A DNA stretch of 64,000 nt, from assembly GCA_963402885.1 (NCBI GenBank), contig OY727097.1, positions 992,001-1,056,000 on the forward strand, written 5' to 3'. The notes below the pieces were generated by a model. It saw only the letters and a list, made by a program, of their open reading frames with translations, did no database searches and was not told where the DNA came from. The DNA comes from Antedon bifida (taxonomy: Eukaryota > Echinodermata > Crinoidea > Comatulida > Antedonidae). The position numbers were made by a program, and so were the translations under genes. How positions within the stretch are numbered: position 1 is the stretch's first letter; every line of letters starts with the position of its first letter. Shown here in pieces: positions 24,901 through 39,900 of the stretch.

Positions 24901-27900
24901 GTTGATCTGTCATTGTATTTTTTGCTAGTAGTAAAACCTTAAATTTATAACCAGTGTGTCTTTGTTTACCTAATTTGAATATGGACATATCTAAAGCTCT
25001 GTCTACACTATCAAATTGTATGTCACAAAAAAATGTGCTGTGCCCAAATATGGTAGTGATATACCCAAATACGGTAGTGATATGACATCATCATGTCTAT
25101 ATATGTGCACATCACATTTTTTTGTCACATAAAGTTTGATAGTGTAGACAGAGCTTAAGATTTGAGTTTGCTAGAAACCCTTTAAATAAACAATAGGAAG
25201 GGATTTGTTAGATATGTACAAATAAGGAGTGAAATTGCCTAAGCTCAGTCTACAAATCCATACAGCTTAATTCATTTCCTGACAGACACTGTTTTAACTC
25301 TGAGACACACATGGCACCTATTCACTAAATCCCAACACAATCGGCGTCATCTGTTGTGATTTTAGACATTTAAAAAAAACTTTGATATAAATTTTTTCTG
25401 GGGTTTGAATGTGGCAAAAGTTAATTTGCTAATGCTCTGTATACTGTATTTGTACTAATGAGTAAATTGTATTGTATTGAATTAGTAATGTTTATTACAT
25501 GAAAGAAAAGGCTAACAATTAGATTAAATGCATATCTAATTAATATTTCTCATATATATCACACAACATAACCTGCAATTAAACTATAATTAGTTGTGCG
25601 AGTTCAAAGTGAGCCAAAAATTCTCAAATATTATTATTTATTTTAATCATTGGATATGAATATTCTCATTCATCCAGTTAGTACTAAGTCCAGTGGATAG
25701 ATTAGATTGATATCTTTCAAAACAAAATCTCATCTCATCTATTTTTTTTTAGCTTTTTGAAGATCGTAAAGCAGCTGAGAGTAACCGGCAACCAGTAAAC
25801 GTTCCACAGTTTTACTTTCCGTATGGCCGACCGGTTGACGCAGGGGTAAATGAAAAGGTTTTAGAAAAAGTTTCAGAGGTTTTTAGATCTTTACAAGTTA
25901 TTAGAAAACATGAAATGGATGAGCTAACATTGGTATGTTTATTTAATAATAATTTTTTTTTTTTTTCACAAACTCGACAATTACAGGATGGATAAACTAT
26001 TTTTACAATTATCATGCTTATAAACTAAGTCTCATTTGAGGCTTAGGGAGTGGAGTTGAAAGAGTTGTGAATTACAACCCTGGCACTAGGTCAGGATTGA
26101 ACCCCGGACCTTGGAATGCAAGCAGATTAACCACAAAGCTACAGTTCCACTACAATTATGCCAAATTCTAAAATTTTAGACAGTGGATTTTGTGGATACA
26201 TGCATTCGGTCTGCTCCATTGTTTTGAAATATGTTTTGTTGCATCGTGCAAATAAAAAATATACAAATACTGAATGCTGTTTTCAAGATTTTATCACCAA
26301 AGTCATTGACCTCATATTTACTACAACAGTATTATTCATTGCAGGCTTGTGGCTGTCCTAAATATTGGAGGATGGCTCTCTTTCACGCAGCTGGAGGAAA
26401 AGATGATGTACCCCTTACAGAAGAAATGTTTGTAACAATGTGGCAGAGGTTTGTAATACATCCTCTTTATTTCATTATTTATTTCAACCAATTTTAGATT
26501 CTTTCCATTGCATAGTTAAACACAATTTTAAAAACTTTAATTGTCAAAAAAAAAAAAAAAATTATCAATCAACATCATCTTATTTCTGCACTTAAAAGTG
26601 TACCTCCAATTGACATTCTTAGGATCTGAACCATCTTTATTAAGTCTGAACTTATATTTCTTTTTCTCACTTGTGCATTTAATATTTGACCTCCACTTGA
26701 CCTTATCAGTATCTGAGCTATCTATTTATTTCCTTTGAGTCTGAATTTAAAATTAATAATTATTTTTTTATTTCTCTTACAGAGTGATTTCTGAATGCCA
26801 TGACGACAGTTCAAGATTATTTCGCCTTTTAGTGAAACCCAAGTGCAATTACATATCAGCTGAGGACTGGTACCCAATGATTCAGGTAAAGAACACCCCT
26901 TGATACCAGTCTCAATTACATATCAGCTGAGGACTGGTACCCAATGATTCAGGTAAAGAACACCCCTTGATACCAGTCTCAATTACATATCAGCTGAGGA
27001 CTGGTACCCAATGATTCAGGTAAAGAACACCCCTTGATACCAGTCTCAATTACATATCAGCTGAGGACTGGTACCCAATGATTCAGGTAAAGAACACCCC
27101 TTGATACCAGTCTCAATTACATATCAGCTGAGGACTGGTACCCAATGATTCAAGTAAAGAACACCCCTTGATACCAGTCTCAATTACATATCAGCTGAGG
27201 ACTGGTACCCAATGATTCAGGTAAAGAACACCCCTTGATACCAGTCTTAATTACATATCAGCTGAGGACTGGTACCCAATGATTCAGGTAAAGAACACCC
27301 CTTGATACCAGTCTCATTACATATCAGCTGAGGACTGGTACCCAATGATTCAGGTAAAGAACACCCTTGATACCAGTCTCAATTACATATCAGCTGAGGA
27401 CTGGTACCCAATGATTCAGGTAAAGAACACCCTTGATACCAGTCTCATTACATATCAGCTGAGGACTGGTACCCAATGATTCAGGTAAAGAACACCCTTG
27501 ATACCAGTCTCAATTACATATCAGCTGAGGACTGGTACCCAATCATTCAGGTAAATATTTAAGAACACCCCTTGATACCGGTCTCATTTCATCACCCCAC
27601 CAATAAAGGATTCCTTCCACCAGTTTGTTTGAACCGAACTTTGACCAAAGTTGTTTTAGTGGTCTGGGAGGGAGACATCATAATTTGTGTCACAGAGGTC
27701 TGAATGTGGTTTTAGTTTAAATGTCATTTAATGTCACTTAAGTGACCAATGTAAATTAATTATCATTGTCATCGTTTATTTCTTTTTCGTAAACTTAAAA
27801 GAATCAATAGTACATAAGTGTAGAATAATTAAATTACTACTGTATATCCTCTGGTGTAATCCCACCTTCTCATCCTCTTTCCTAACATAAAATTATATCA

Positions 27901-30900
27901 ACTTTGTGGGCTGGGACTATACCTGTGGAAAGCCTGGTTCAGGAAAAAAAGTATTGGTAAGCATTTCTTGTAAAAACTCATCTGAACTGGCTAGTGAGAG
28001 GCCTACATCCAGACCAAAATACTCGGGACTATATGCCTGTTTGTGTAATAAGACATAAAATAGGGGGTAGGATTATACCTGAGGATATACGATATTAGCC
28101 AATCATTTGCTTCGTTTCGCAGGATGTGGTAAATTCTCATCCTGGACTGTCATTCCTGCAGGATGCTCCGGAATTCCATTCTCGTTATATCCACACGGTA
28201 AGTCAAACATTTTTGTTCCCAATTATTCAAATCAGCGTAATTTTTGCAAAGTAGGCCTATATATTTGCATAATTAGGTTATATGCATGATATGCATATAA
28301 CCTCTTGATTCTGTCAGGATCTTTATTTATTTATTTATTTATTCTTTCCTTAGCACTATTTTGTCCGTGAATTATCTTGGCATCAGTTTCATCTAGCTAA
28401 GTCAATTTTTCAGAGTATATTCCTTATGGCCAGGAATCGATGTGGTCATGTTTTCACGGTGCGCAATCATAAATTACGCGGTCTACGCGCGATTTAATGA
28501 AATCACGTTTGTAATCATATCTTCACAAGCATGAATCACTTTTAAACAAAATTTGGTACTCATAAATTTCAGGTCATATTTCATCATATGGCAATATAAT
28601 TACGTGCGTAGCGCATATAACGCATGCGTACGCGCGCTTAAAAGTTTTAAAATTGTCAAAATTTATTTTCGATGAAATTAGAGTACGTTTCAGGCAATTT
28701 TAAGCGTTTAAAAAATTGCCACGAGTGCGCAGAATTTTGCGTTAATTAATTAAACGTTAATGCGCACTCTTTTTGCCCGATTTCTGTTTTACAATCTTTC
28801 TTTAATAATATCATCATATTTGATTCACTTTTCAACTCGAAATTGCGTTATACAAGCACGTCAAAAGTGACAGGCTACGCACGTATAAGTTAACAAAATA
28901 GTGAAAATATGCTAAATTTTAAAATTAATATATATCGTCAGAATGCTGGGGAACACCTATTTTTTATTTCATTTTCTTGAAGTGTATGTATCATATGTAT
29001 GATTTATTATCAAATTAAGAGAACAAAAGTTGATTAAGTCATCATTAATTGCATATTGAATTAAAAAAAATTAATTTCGACAATCAAACAAATTTTGACA
29101 TTTTCTTAGGCCGAAATAACAAACTTAACATTAACTTTCTTTCTTAAGAATTTCATATATTAAAGTTAAAAGTATATAGTTTGACAGTGCATCATTTTTT
29201 TAAATTTTTAAAGATGTCATCATAGTAATAAATTATAATTCATTGCGGTATGTAATAATCTATCTGCACCAAAGTGGCTACTGAATAGTAAATACACGGA
29301 GGAATCATTCTACATGTTTTAGTTAGTTGCGTATGGCTCGGTGGTCTGTGCTCGTGTCTATAGCATTCAAGGTACCGAGATCGAGCCTCACTTTGGGTAA
29401 TGAAACGAAATAAGATTTTTTTTTATTATTTGTATTGTTTGTTCAATTTTATTTCTTAGTGTATAGATTATACACATGATTTATAATGAAATCTAGATAA
29501 AAAGAAACTTATGTCAAGATTCAAGATTCAAGAAATTTTATTTGTCCATAAAAATGGAAATTCACTTTGCTTGGTAGATTAAAACAACAATATTGCAAAC
29601 AATTTAAAACGTGCAGTATTATAACAGATTAAAAAACTTATGTCTTTATTATTATGTAACAAATGTGGTTTATGACATTATACGCAGAGGGATCTTTGAT
29701 CGGATTGCGATACCGGCTATTGTATTTGCGTTAGTAAGATCCTAGCATATATTATAAATAATTAAAGATTCTGAGAAAATCAATCAATCAATATATCTTT
29801 TACAAATCAATTATCTTTATTTTAATCAATGCATATAACCTATAATTCGTCATAGTGACGAATTAAATCTAGTTAATAATTATAATACATTTTAAAATAA
29901 AACAAGCAGTGATTGTGACAATCAGTAGCGACATCAATATATTGATGATGGTTTTGATTTTTTTTTAACATATACAGAATTTAAATAAGGACAAAGATGA
30001 CAACAAACATAGTGGATAACCAAGGCTAACTAACAATGATTTTAATGCATCTAAGTGTTACTGTACAATCCCCATACCCGATCGACTAGCTGCAGGCACA
30101 AACAATGCATCCCTGATATTGTACACAATAGTTATTCCCATTCTAATTTTGTTTAACAATATTAATTGTAAAATCTCATATAGCATAATTTATTGATTGC
30201 TCCAAACGTCCAGCACCATGGATTCCCCTCCCCAACCTTCCACATCTATCCCATTCCCACTCTTCACCCGCCCTCCCAGCAATGGCTTATCAAAACGAAG
30301 GCTAGTATCCGTTGTTTTATCCTTGTCAAAACCAACCACTATATCAGTGATACTGAAGAAAAAAAACATGTTTTACGCCCTACACCGCAATGGGGTACAG
30401 CATGCTTAATTTTACAGATATTTAATAATAGTGCGCTTGTTCAACATTTAGTGCACATTATGTTTAAACATGCACTACCATTTCTGTAAAATCCTTCATA
30501 CTCCCATGTTTCAGAATACGAAAGTACACATACATACCGCAGAGACAGTGTCCAACGCAATACAAGAAAACCATAGATGTTTTTTAAATACAAGCTCGAT
30601 ATGTTAATTGAAAAAACCAGTGTCATTATTTGTATATATTTAAATTCTATATTAAAAACTGTGAGTAGGCCTAAATGTATATGCTATGAGAGAGATATAC
30701 ATGAATAGTTTAGGTCTACTTATTCTCCGTATTTCCAATAAGCATAAATTCCAAAGATAATTTTTAAAAAGCAACATATAAATATTCATGATATTATGTC
30801 GCGTGTGTCGCATACAAATAATGTAATCTAAAAGTATATTCATCAGACATCCTCAGCCAACCCAGTTATCACAAAGATAGTATCTTTTGTTATAGAGTCA

Positions 30901-33900
30901 TAGAGCGTGATCACACATGTTTACAGAGGCTCTGAGATTTAGACAGATTTAATTGCCATTGTCATTGTTTTTTACTGAAAATGTATGTAACTAATTTAAT
31001 GTAGTAATAATAACAATTTTATGAGGCTTATTAATTAAATTTGGAAATCATATTTGTATGTCTGTATATTTTTTATAACAGAATAAGCATAATTAAACCT
31101 ATATAGTCTATGTTATAAAAAAAGCCTATTTCCGTCCTTCCAGATTTGCTGGGTTTTCTTTTTGTCTCAATCACTCTCAATCCTTTATTCAATTTTTATT
31201 TTAATTTCAATGCGATTACGATACAAATTAAAAACATAAAAAACAACAAAATAAGCAATATAATGTTCACAAACGTTTATTCAGTTTTGAAAGAATATAC
31301 AATTGAATTCTTTGGAAGATATCATTTATACAGGTAACAAATGTGACAAAATACTAAAAATGCTTGCTGCCCTCTATCACAACTAATAAATAATTTGGAG
31401 GAAATAAATCAGAACATCTACTTGGCAGACATTGTCAAGTTTCGTTTATTTACTTTTTTATTTTAAATTTTTATTATATAACTCTTGAAAAACGTAAGAA
31501 AATTAGATTATATAAATAAATTGTTAAATACAAAAACTCATCCAGCCAAAGGATTGTTTAATAATTTATATTTTAGAGTAAGTTTTTAAGTTTTTTTATA
31601 GAGATATCTTGGTCTTTTTGAGTAAAGGTACAAATTAATTCAGACAAAATCAAATGTTATCAAGTAACAAGACCGTTTTTGACATTTGAAACATTATTAG
31701 TGCTTGATGTTAAAATATGATGTACATTACTATTACCTTTAATATTACTATTAATTTGTTATAAATTTACTTTTTTTTTGTTTTGATTAATTAAAATAAA
31801 TATTAAGAAGAATTTAGTGCCAAATTGATCGGTTAGTACAGTAGTAATACATATGATTTACATATTGCATTTTATCAATGTTACTTGGAAAAGATTCATC
31901 ATTTTAAAGTGTTTAAACTTTGACCTTTCCTCCGTTGTTTCCACCCTCATGGACATCAGTCTCCTCTGCTGGTTTGTCATCTTCAGGCTGAACAGTCTCT
32001 GTTGGCAAGTCTGTTGAAAGCTCAATGATCACTTCAACTACATCTTCTTCAGCGATTTCTTCTTCGGTTTGTTCCACTACCTCCTCAACGATCTCTTCTA
32101 CGACTTCTTCAACGATTTCTTCAACCATTCCTTCAAGTGCTTCCTCCACTGCCGCTTCAACAGCTTCTTTGACTTGGTCAACGACCTCATCAACGATTCT
32201 TTCTTCGATCTCTTCTACAATTGTTGTTGCATCAGTACTTGAGATTGCAATTTCTTCAGTTTCTTCTGTAGTGGATACCTTGTCAGTCTCTACCTCCTCT
32301 TCCAATTGTGTAGCTGTTTCTGGTTCTGTTTCTTCACTGTCTGATGTACTTAATACCAAAGATGTGCGAGGGCGTAAAATGTTGACTTCCTGCTCTTCCT
32401 CAGATGATGACTCTGAGCTAGATTCTGGTGATGCGATTGTAACTGTCGCATCTTCTGTGTCAACCTCTTCCGATGATGATGACTCTGAGCTAGATTCTGT
32501 TGATGCAATTGTAGCTGCTGTAGCATCCTTTGTTTCAATATCCTCCGATTCTTCCTCTGAGCTAGATTCTGTTGATGCAATTGTAGCTGCTGTAGCATCC
32601 TTTGTTTCAATATCCTCCGATTCTTCCTCTGAGCTAGATTCTGTTGATGCAATTGTAGCTGCTGTAGCATCCTTTGTTTCAATATCCTCCGATTCTTCCT
32701 CTGAGCTACATTCTGTTGATGCAATTGTAGCTGCTGTAGCATCCTTTGTTTCAATATCCTCCGATTCTTCCTCTGAGCTAGATTCTGTTGATGCAATTGT
32801 AGCTGCTGTAGCATCCTTTGTTTCAATCTCCTCCGATTCTTCCTCTGAGCTAGATTCTGTTGATGCAATTGTAGCTGCTGTAGCATCCTTTGTTTCAATC
32901 TCCTCCGATTCTTCCTCTGAGCTTGATTCTGTTGATGCAATTGTAGCTGCTGTAGCATCCTTTGTTTCAATCTCCTCCGATTCTTCCTCTGAGCTAGATT
33001 CTGTTGATGTGATTGTAGCTGTAGCTTCCTTTGTGTCAATCTCCTCCACCTCCTCCTCTGAGCTTGATTCCATTGGTGCATTTGTTGAGTCTTCTACCTC
33101 TAGGACCACAGTGACCATTTCTTCCACTTCAGTCATTGTCACAACTTGTTCATTGTGTTCAATTTCAAGCTCGTCGCCTTGTCCTTCCACTATTGCTAGC
33201 GTTTCATCTTCGTCTGCAACTAATGTTTCACCAGTGGGTACAGGTAAGGCTCTTGCCACAAACAGGCAGCTACTGACGACTATTAACCAAAATGTATTCA
33301 TGTTTACAAATCTGCAAAAAAAACAAATCAAAAATTACTTCATTTATGCTAAAATTGACACAAAGTATTTGGAACATTTTGTAAATAATATTTTAAAGAA
33401 ATAAATAATTTCTAAGATTCATGAATCAAAAGCTCTGTCTATACTATCAAACTTTATGTGACAAAAATGTGATGTGCCCATATATGGACATGATATAACT
33501 ACCATATTTATGCATACCACTACCATATTTAGACACATCACACTTATTTTGTCAAACTAGTTTGATAGTGTAGACAGAGCTTTAAGTGTATTTTAATACT
33601 GCCCTCTATAGTTTGTCTTATGGAAACTTATTATTATGATTGGGAACTTGTTTGTGTTAAAAAAAAAATCTATTGAAACTTTGAATTTAAACATGCTCAG
33701 GTGATTAGGTCAAATAGAAGTCAACAAAGGTCAGAAAATTGAACTGCCTGCCAAACCAATAAACTGAGTTGTTAATTACATGGCTGCACCTTTCATTTTA
33801 TTGACCCAATTACAAGTTGACTTCCTTGGAAAAACAATTAAAAGGCAGGTGTTAATAGATGTAAATTAATGTCAACAGGTGTTAATAGATGTAAATTAAG

Positions 33901-36900
33901 CTGTCTCAGTGTCAGGATGTTGAAATAGTGAGTAGGAGGTTTGGTTTGAACAGAAAACAAAGTTCTGAATTATGAATTTTCTTAATTTGTAAAATTTCAT
34001 ATATATATATTTTGTTATTTCATACGCATCCAACAGCAAATAACTCGCCAATTACAGGATGGATAAACTATTTATAATTTATCATGCTTTTAAAGTCTCA
34101 TTTGATACCAAAAGATTTACTATTTAGATTTTGTTATTGTTATTATTATTCCACCTTCTGTTGCTAAGCTCATATTTGTTATAGGCTCCTCAAGACTAAG
34201 GCTGTGCCTTTGAAATATTGAATACAAAATTTGAGGCTTAGGGAGTGGAGTTGAAAGAGTCGAGAGTTACAACCCTGGCACTACGGTCAGGACCTGGGAT
34301 TGGAAGGCAAGCACATTAACCACCAAACTATGTTGTAAATGTTAAATACAGTATGATACCAGAGGTCAAACATGATACCTAAAGGTCAACATTAATGTGT
34401 CAAATGAACTGATGAAAGGATTTAATCAATTATAGAAAGTGTTGATGCATCATGTTTCAAATTAGCATGATCAGCTGGTAAAGCCATGTACTATGGTGAT
34501 AATTAGACCACCTAAGGACCAAGCTAAACCTATCTAAATAAACACATGTAGTTAATACTCAAGAATTGACATATCAATGTCTATTCCTACATACATGATC
34601 ATGTATCATTAGCAGTAGAATAAAAACAATGCTCATATATTTATTGATTTTTTTGTTAATTCTTTAACCTGTTTTAGTTATTTAGCAAGCATTTTTTTAA
34701 TATACACTGTGTACATACAGTGGCGTAACGGCTATGAGCACTTACTGGCTAAACCCAGAGGCCCCAGAGTTTATGGGGGCCCCTGAGCAGTGCCCATAGG
34801 AAAAACAGGCATTAAAATATGCCAAAAAAGGCTAAAAAATTGTATTATGGGGAAAACATAACAAAATCATGTGTCATGATTAAACTATTTAAAAGCTTCA
34901 AATTATTAACTTGAGTGTTGATAAATAGGTAAATGTTAAATCAATCAAGAGACCCAATGGTTTTAGTCATCCTCCAAATGGGTGTAGACCTGCCTTTAGG
35001 CTTCTGTATTAGGTTACCTTTAAACAGTGGCTACTGTATACCTACATCTTACAGTATTTATTTACAGTAATTCAAATACCAGGATATCCCTTGAATGATA
35101 TCAGATAAAATAAGGGTAACTCCAAATTAAGAGTTGGATGAAATTTTGACTAATTGAAGAAAAATTTAGAAATTTAGATCTACTTTCAAACTCATCAGAT
35201 TCCAGAAAGTGAGTGAAGTGATTGAAACTTTAAATTCTTGATATGTGTTCTGTCTAATAGTTGTATACCCTTTTATTTTTTTAATTGCTGCGAAAAGATT
35301 TTTTTAGATGCTACACCTTCCCTTGACAACTTAATGATTGGATTTAATACTAAAGAAACCAACACTAGTGGTATGTTATTAGACATTTGTGGTTGTAGTA
35401 GGGAATTGGTTGCATTGGATGATTAATTGGATAAAAAAATATTTAAAAAAAAAACATCCTTATTTTTTAGTTTGTTCAAAAGTTTGAGAGTACTGTATAT
35501 TAATGTTTTTTTTTTTTCAAGCAAAGTCATTAAAAAAATATATTAATACAAAAAATATAAAATACAGCATTTAAATAAATATCTTATAATTTACTACTAC
35601 TTACTATAAATATCTTATTAAAAATACTAATTTTTTTAGGTACAGAATTTTAAAAAGTAATAAAAGATGAATATAAATACTGTAATGTTAATACATGTCT
35701 TATATAATATACAATATTATTACATGTCATAAATAATAGTGTATTCCTTACCTGTGATAAATGTGAGAGCCAACAGTTGGAAGAACTGGAACAGTTAAGA
35801 ATGAAGTCAAGTACTAACAGATGAATGAATTGAGAATGAGTGACAAACAGAGAACAAACAGCCATCTTTATAGCTTACCTTAGACCGTCCCAAGGGCAAT
35901 GAAAACCAATCAGATCACATTTTTAGCTTTCTCTTCCAAATCTACTAATTAGATACTTTCTTTGAGTTTACTAAAAAGTTAATGTTAACCTAATCCCACC
36001 CATTGAGTTCATCAACCAATCAGACGCTGTGCTTAATACTTAGTAAGTGACTTTTAACCAATCAGATGCATTTAGTTGGATTGTGTTACCTGATTTAAAT
36101 TATGATACCATACTGATAATTATTTATTATTTAAGATAAGATATATTTGACAACAATGTTTTTTTGATAAAATTTAATCTTTATTTTGCCTCATAAGTTG
36201 AATATCTTTATGTGAATTTGCATTGTATATTGTTTCATAATTTTATTATGTGATAGAATTTCAGGGTGGACTTTATCAATAGACATAATACTAGTACTGA
36301 TATGGTTTTATATTTTGTATATTTTACCATTTTTTCATGACAAAATGCACGTAGTGTAGTTGTTACACTTTCTTATTTCTTGTGATAAATGATAGTGTGT
36401 CCTTCAGAAAAGAAACTATACTGTATATTATCAGACAGCCTAAATTATGTCCGATTCATTATCAATATCAGTGACCTAAAAATTGTGAAATGAAGTTCTG
36501 CTGAACTTGGGACTTTTGCATTGTAATTTTTTTTTTTCAATTTGAGGGTGTCCCCTGCCCCTTTTTTAAGGCAAAGAGAGTGGTTTTTAAACAATTTGGT
36601 CTTTATTTGGAGTCCATTATTTTTCCTTACTTTGTTGTTGTAAGTAAGTAAGTGCTTATATGCCCCTCTAGATGTTCCTTCCCACATTTTTAAGGCAAAG
36701 AAAGTTGTTTCTGAACACTCTGGTTTTATTTGGAGTTCCCTTTTTAAGGAATAGAAAGTGGTTTCTAGACACTATGGTCTTCAACTGGAGTCGTTTTGAA
36801 AAGTGTGTCTTTTACAAGAATACAGTACTGTATATCTGTATGTGATTTGTTGCTGATACTGATCTGTCTAAAGCCTTTTAGGAAGATAACAAACAAGTAG

Positions 36901-39900
36901 CCATTGTATATTCTTGTCTTCAGAGGTACGGTTTGTTTCTTCCTCTCACTAGAACCATTCTGTAACTAATTCTTCAACGTTTAAAGGGTTTACTTGTATA
37001 CTGCCTCAGGTGTCTCTTAGGGATTTTAACAAACGAAACAGAATGCTTAATAAAGTTAGCATCGAGTTCAGATGGTATTATGATGAGAAAAGCGCTTAGA
37101 ATTGAATTTTAAATAATGATACAATCTGGGTTGTTGTCATTTCTGTTGTTTAAATGTTCTAAGGCGTTTGATCCGTTGATATAGTTCCTTCCGACCGATT
37201 CATGTTCACATTAAATCAGATTATACGCTAATATCCAAAGCTATCTTCGATTATCTTGATAGATTAACAAGTTGAGTGCGTCACAGAATACAGGACCTGT
37301 CCCAGAAACTGAATCATGTCAAAAGTAACATTTATTTCTCTTCTAACTTCATAAATTACTTAGGAAATTGTTTTTATTTTTATATGATTTGGGAAAAAAT
37401 CTTGTCAAAATCCCACTCACTATTATCGCCTACTCAAACTCATTTGTAAGTACTTAATAGTACAATGACCAACAGTGTATTCTAATAGTGTCTGTCAGTC
37501 ACACATTTGGAGTGATGTCTTTCTGTAACTTATTTACTAAGCAATAGCAGTTGTTGTAGTTAATAGAGAAAGCACCCAACACTCACTCAATCATGTGGGA
37601 AAATGACGACGTCAACCATAAGGAGAATTGATGATCGTTTCCGACCTACGTATGTCGAGTTGTTGCCCTAGCTATTTAAAAAAAATGAATCCCCAAACAA
37701 AATTTTCTTAAACTCTGTCTACATCATCAAACTAGACAAAAAAGTGTGATGTGCCCAAATGGTAGTGATGACATCATCATGTCCATATATAGACACATCA
37801 CATTTTGTTATCACAAAAAGTTTGATAGTGTAGACAGAGCTTTAAATTGTGTTGAAATAGCTTTCCTACTTTTATATAATTTAGATAGAACACCTGGCCT
37901 AAGGTGGTGACAGAATTATAGTAATTGTACTCTATTTTTAAATTAGTTTTTCTAAAAATTGGCTTTTCTAAATTATATTCTTATAAAATCATCAAAATCA
38001 ATCAAAAACGTTTGCCCAGCCTCCCGTACAATTTTCTTCCTATTTGTTCCAAATTATTCATGTTCTTATAAATGTTTTCTTAAACTTAAACAAACCTGTA
38101 AAACAAATTCAACAGGTTTGAATGTATAAAACCAAGCATTCAGTTCCACCACTCCCACTTTAAGGTACTAACGTGAGTAGTATAACAGGTATTTTTCTGT
38201 AAAACCCATTCAATAAACATTAGTTAAACGCCCACCTCATCCCAAACAGGTTTTCCCATTGTATCAATGTCACTATAAAATCTTTATTATATTAGGAGAG
38301 AATACCTGCAGGGTATAGTCATGTGTGTTCCTTTCAAATTGCATTTAAACCAACCTTGTAGAATTGGTATAATAGTGACATGCATCTTTAGATAACATTA
38401 AACACACATGAAGGAATATCTGAATAAGCCAAATATGATACTTTTTTAGCAGACTTTAATTTAAGTATACTTTTCTTAAATGTATTCAAATTTTTCTGCA
38501 AAATGAAAAACAAACAGAAGACAATGAAAGCAAACAGGTACTAAACACTATATGTTAGTTTAAAAAAAAATGTAATATGTGTGTTATGTGTTTAAATAAT
38601 AATTAGATAGTTTAGGCTCTGTCTACACTATCAAACTAGTTTGACACAAAAAATGTGATGTGTCTATATATGGACATGAAGATGACATATCATTACCATA
38701 TTTAAGCATATCACTACCATATTTGGTACATAATACTTTTTTGTCAAACTAGTTTGATAGTGTAGACAGAGCTTTAGCTACAGATGGTCATACATTTTTA
38801 CATGTAACATTACATGCTATGAAGAAAGTATGTATGTTTAGTACAGTAATATATTAACTATAGTAATGTTAGTTTGATCATACCATACAAAAGGTGAATG
38901 CTATTGTATGTATGACATCTTACAATGTTTTGTTTCATAACATAAGAGATAACATAACCTTCAAAGTATCAATGGGAGTCATTCAAAGTTTACTTGATAA
39001 GTTATCTATTCAGCATTTCAGTGAAATTGTAATATTTTCTTTTTTTCTGAATGATCAGGAATGAATGTAACACTTAAATTTGTGTGCCATCAATAATCAT
39101 TTCTCAATAAATTGATTGATTGAAATTGATTTTGAAAACAAATTTCATTTTTTTTCCTATCACTGAAAACTATCTAATGTCCCATTTGTATTTTATTAAC
39201 TAAAAAGAAATATGACACTATATAAATCTTATCAATATAACTGGTCAGCTAAATATTATTAGCTGAACATTCTGTTAGAACTTAGAAGTCTGTACAAATC
39301 CAAGTTTGCCAAACTGGTCATTATAATTTGATTCTACCAGGAAAAAATGTATTTAAAAATTACTACCTCATCGCTCTTCTTAGACTTGTCCTGTATTTAT
39401 TGTCTTTTTTTATGCTAGTACTGCACCAGTCGACGTTTCAAGTTTGGTCTAAAAAGCTCAAGTAGCATGCGTATAAAACGCCATATGTGCCAAAATATTT
39501 ATCTTTTACTAATATTAAGTCAAAACTCTGTCTGGAACCCAGACTTCTGAAAATTGAAAATGTATAAATTAACCAGTTACAATAGTTCAAGGTATTCTGT
39601 TGTAGATTCTAGAAAAATCAGTTTAAAGGTCCCCTGTGTGTTAGCACTATATTAGTACAGTAGGCCTACTGACACCATTGACCATATACCTCACACCATT
39701 GACCATATACCTCACATTGGTCATTGGAGAGCTTCCTAGTGACCGCCACCAATAATGTTATTATTGAGTGTGGCTAGGTGATGACACAACACCCTGTGGT
39801 GATGGAGAAGATTAATATACAATGTTAACTACACCCAAAGTTCACCAGAGGTCATTGACCGCAGGAATTCAATTACTACAGATCATTTCTGATCAAAATG

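Noticed and set aside
30193..30489. 98-codon Pro/Ser-rich frame in the large intron
   Set aside because: No domain, no splice or promoter support, and a second overlapping frame is equally open.
32025..33404. 459-codon plus-strand Ser/Val-rich frame
   Set aside because: Shadow of the minus-strand acidic protein; it has no signal peptide or start context, while the minus frame has both.
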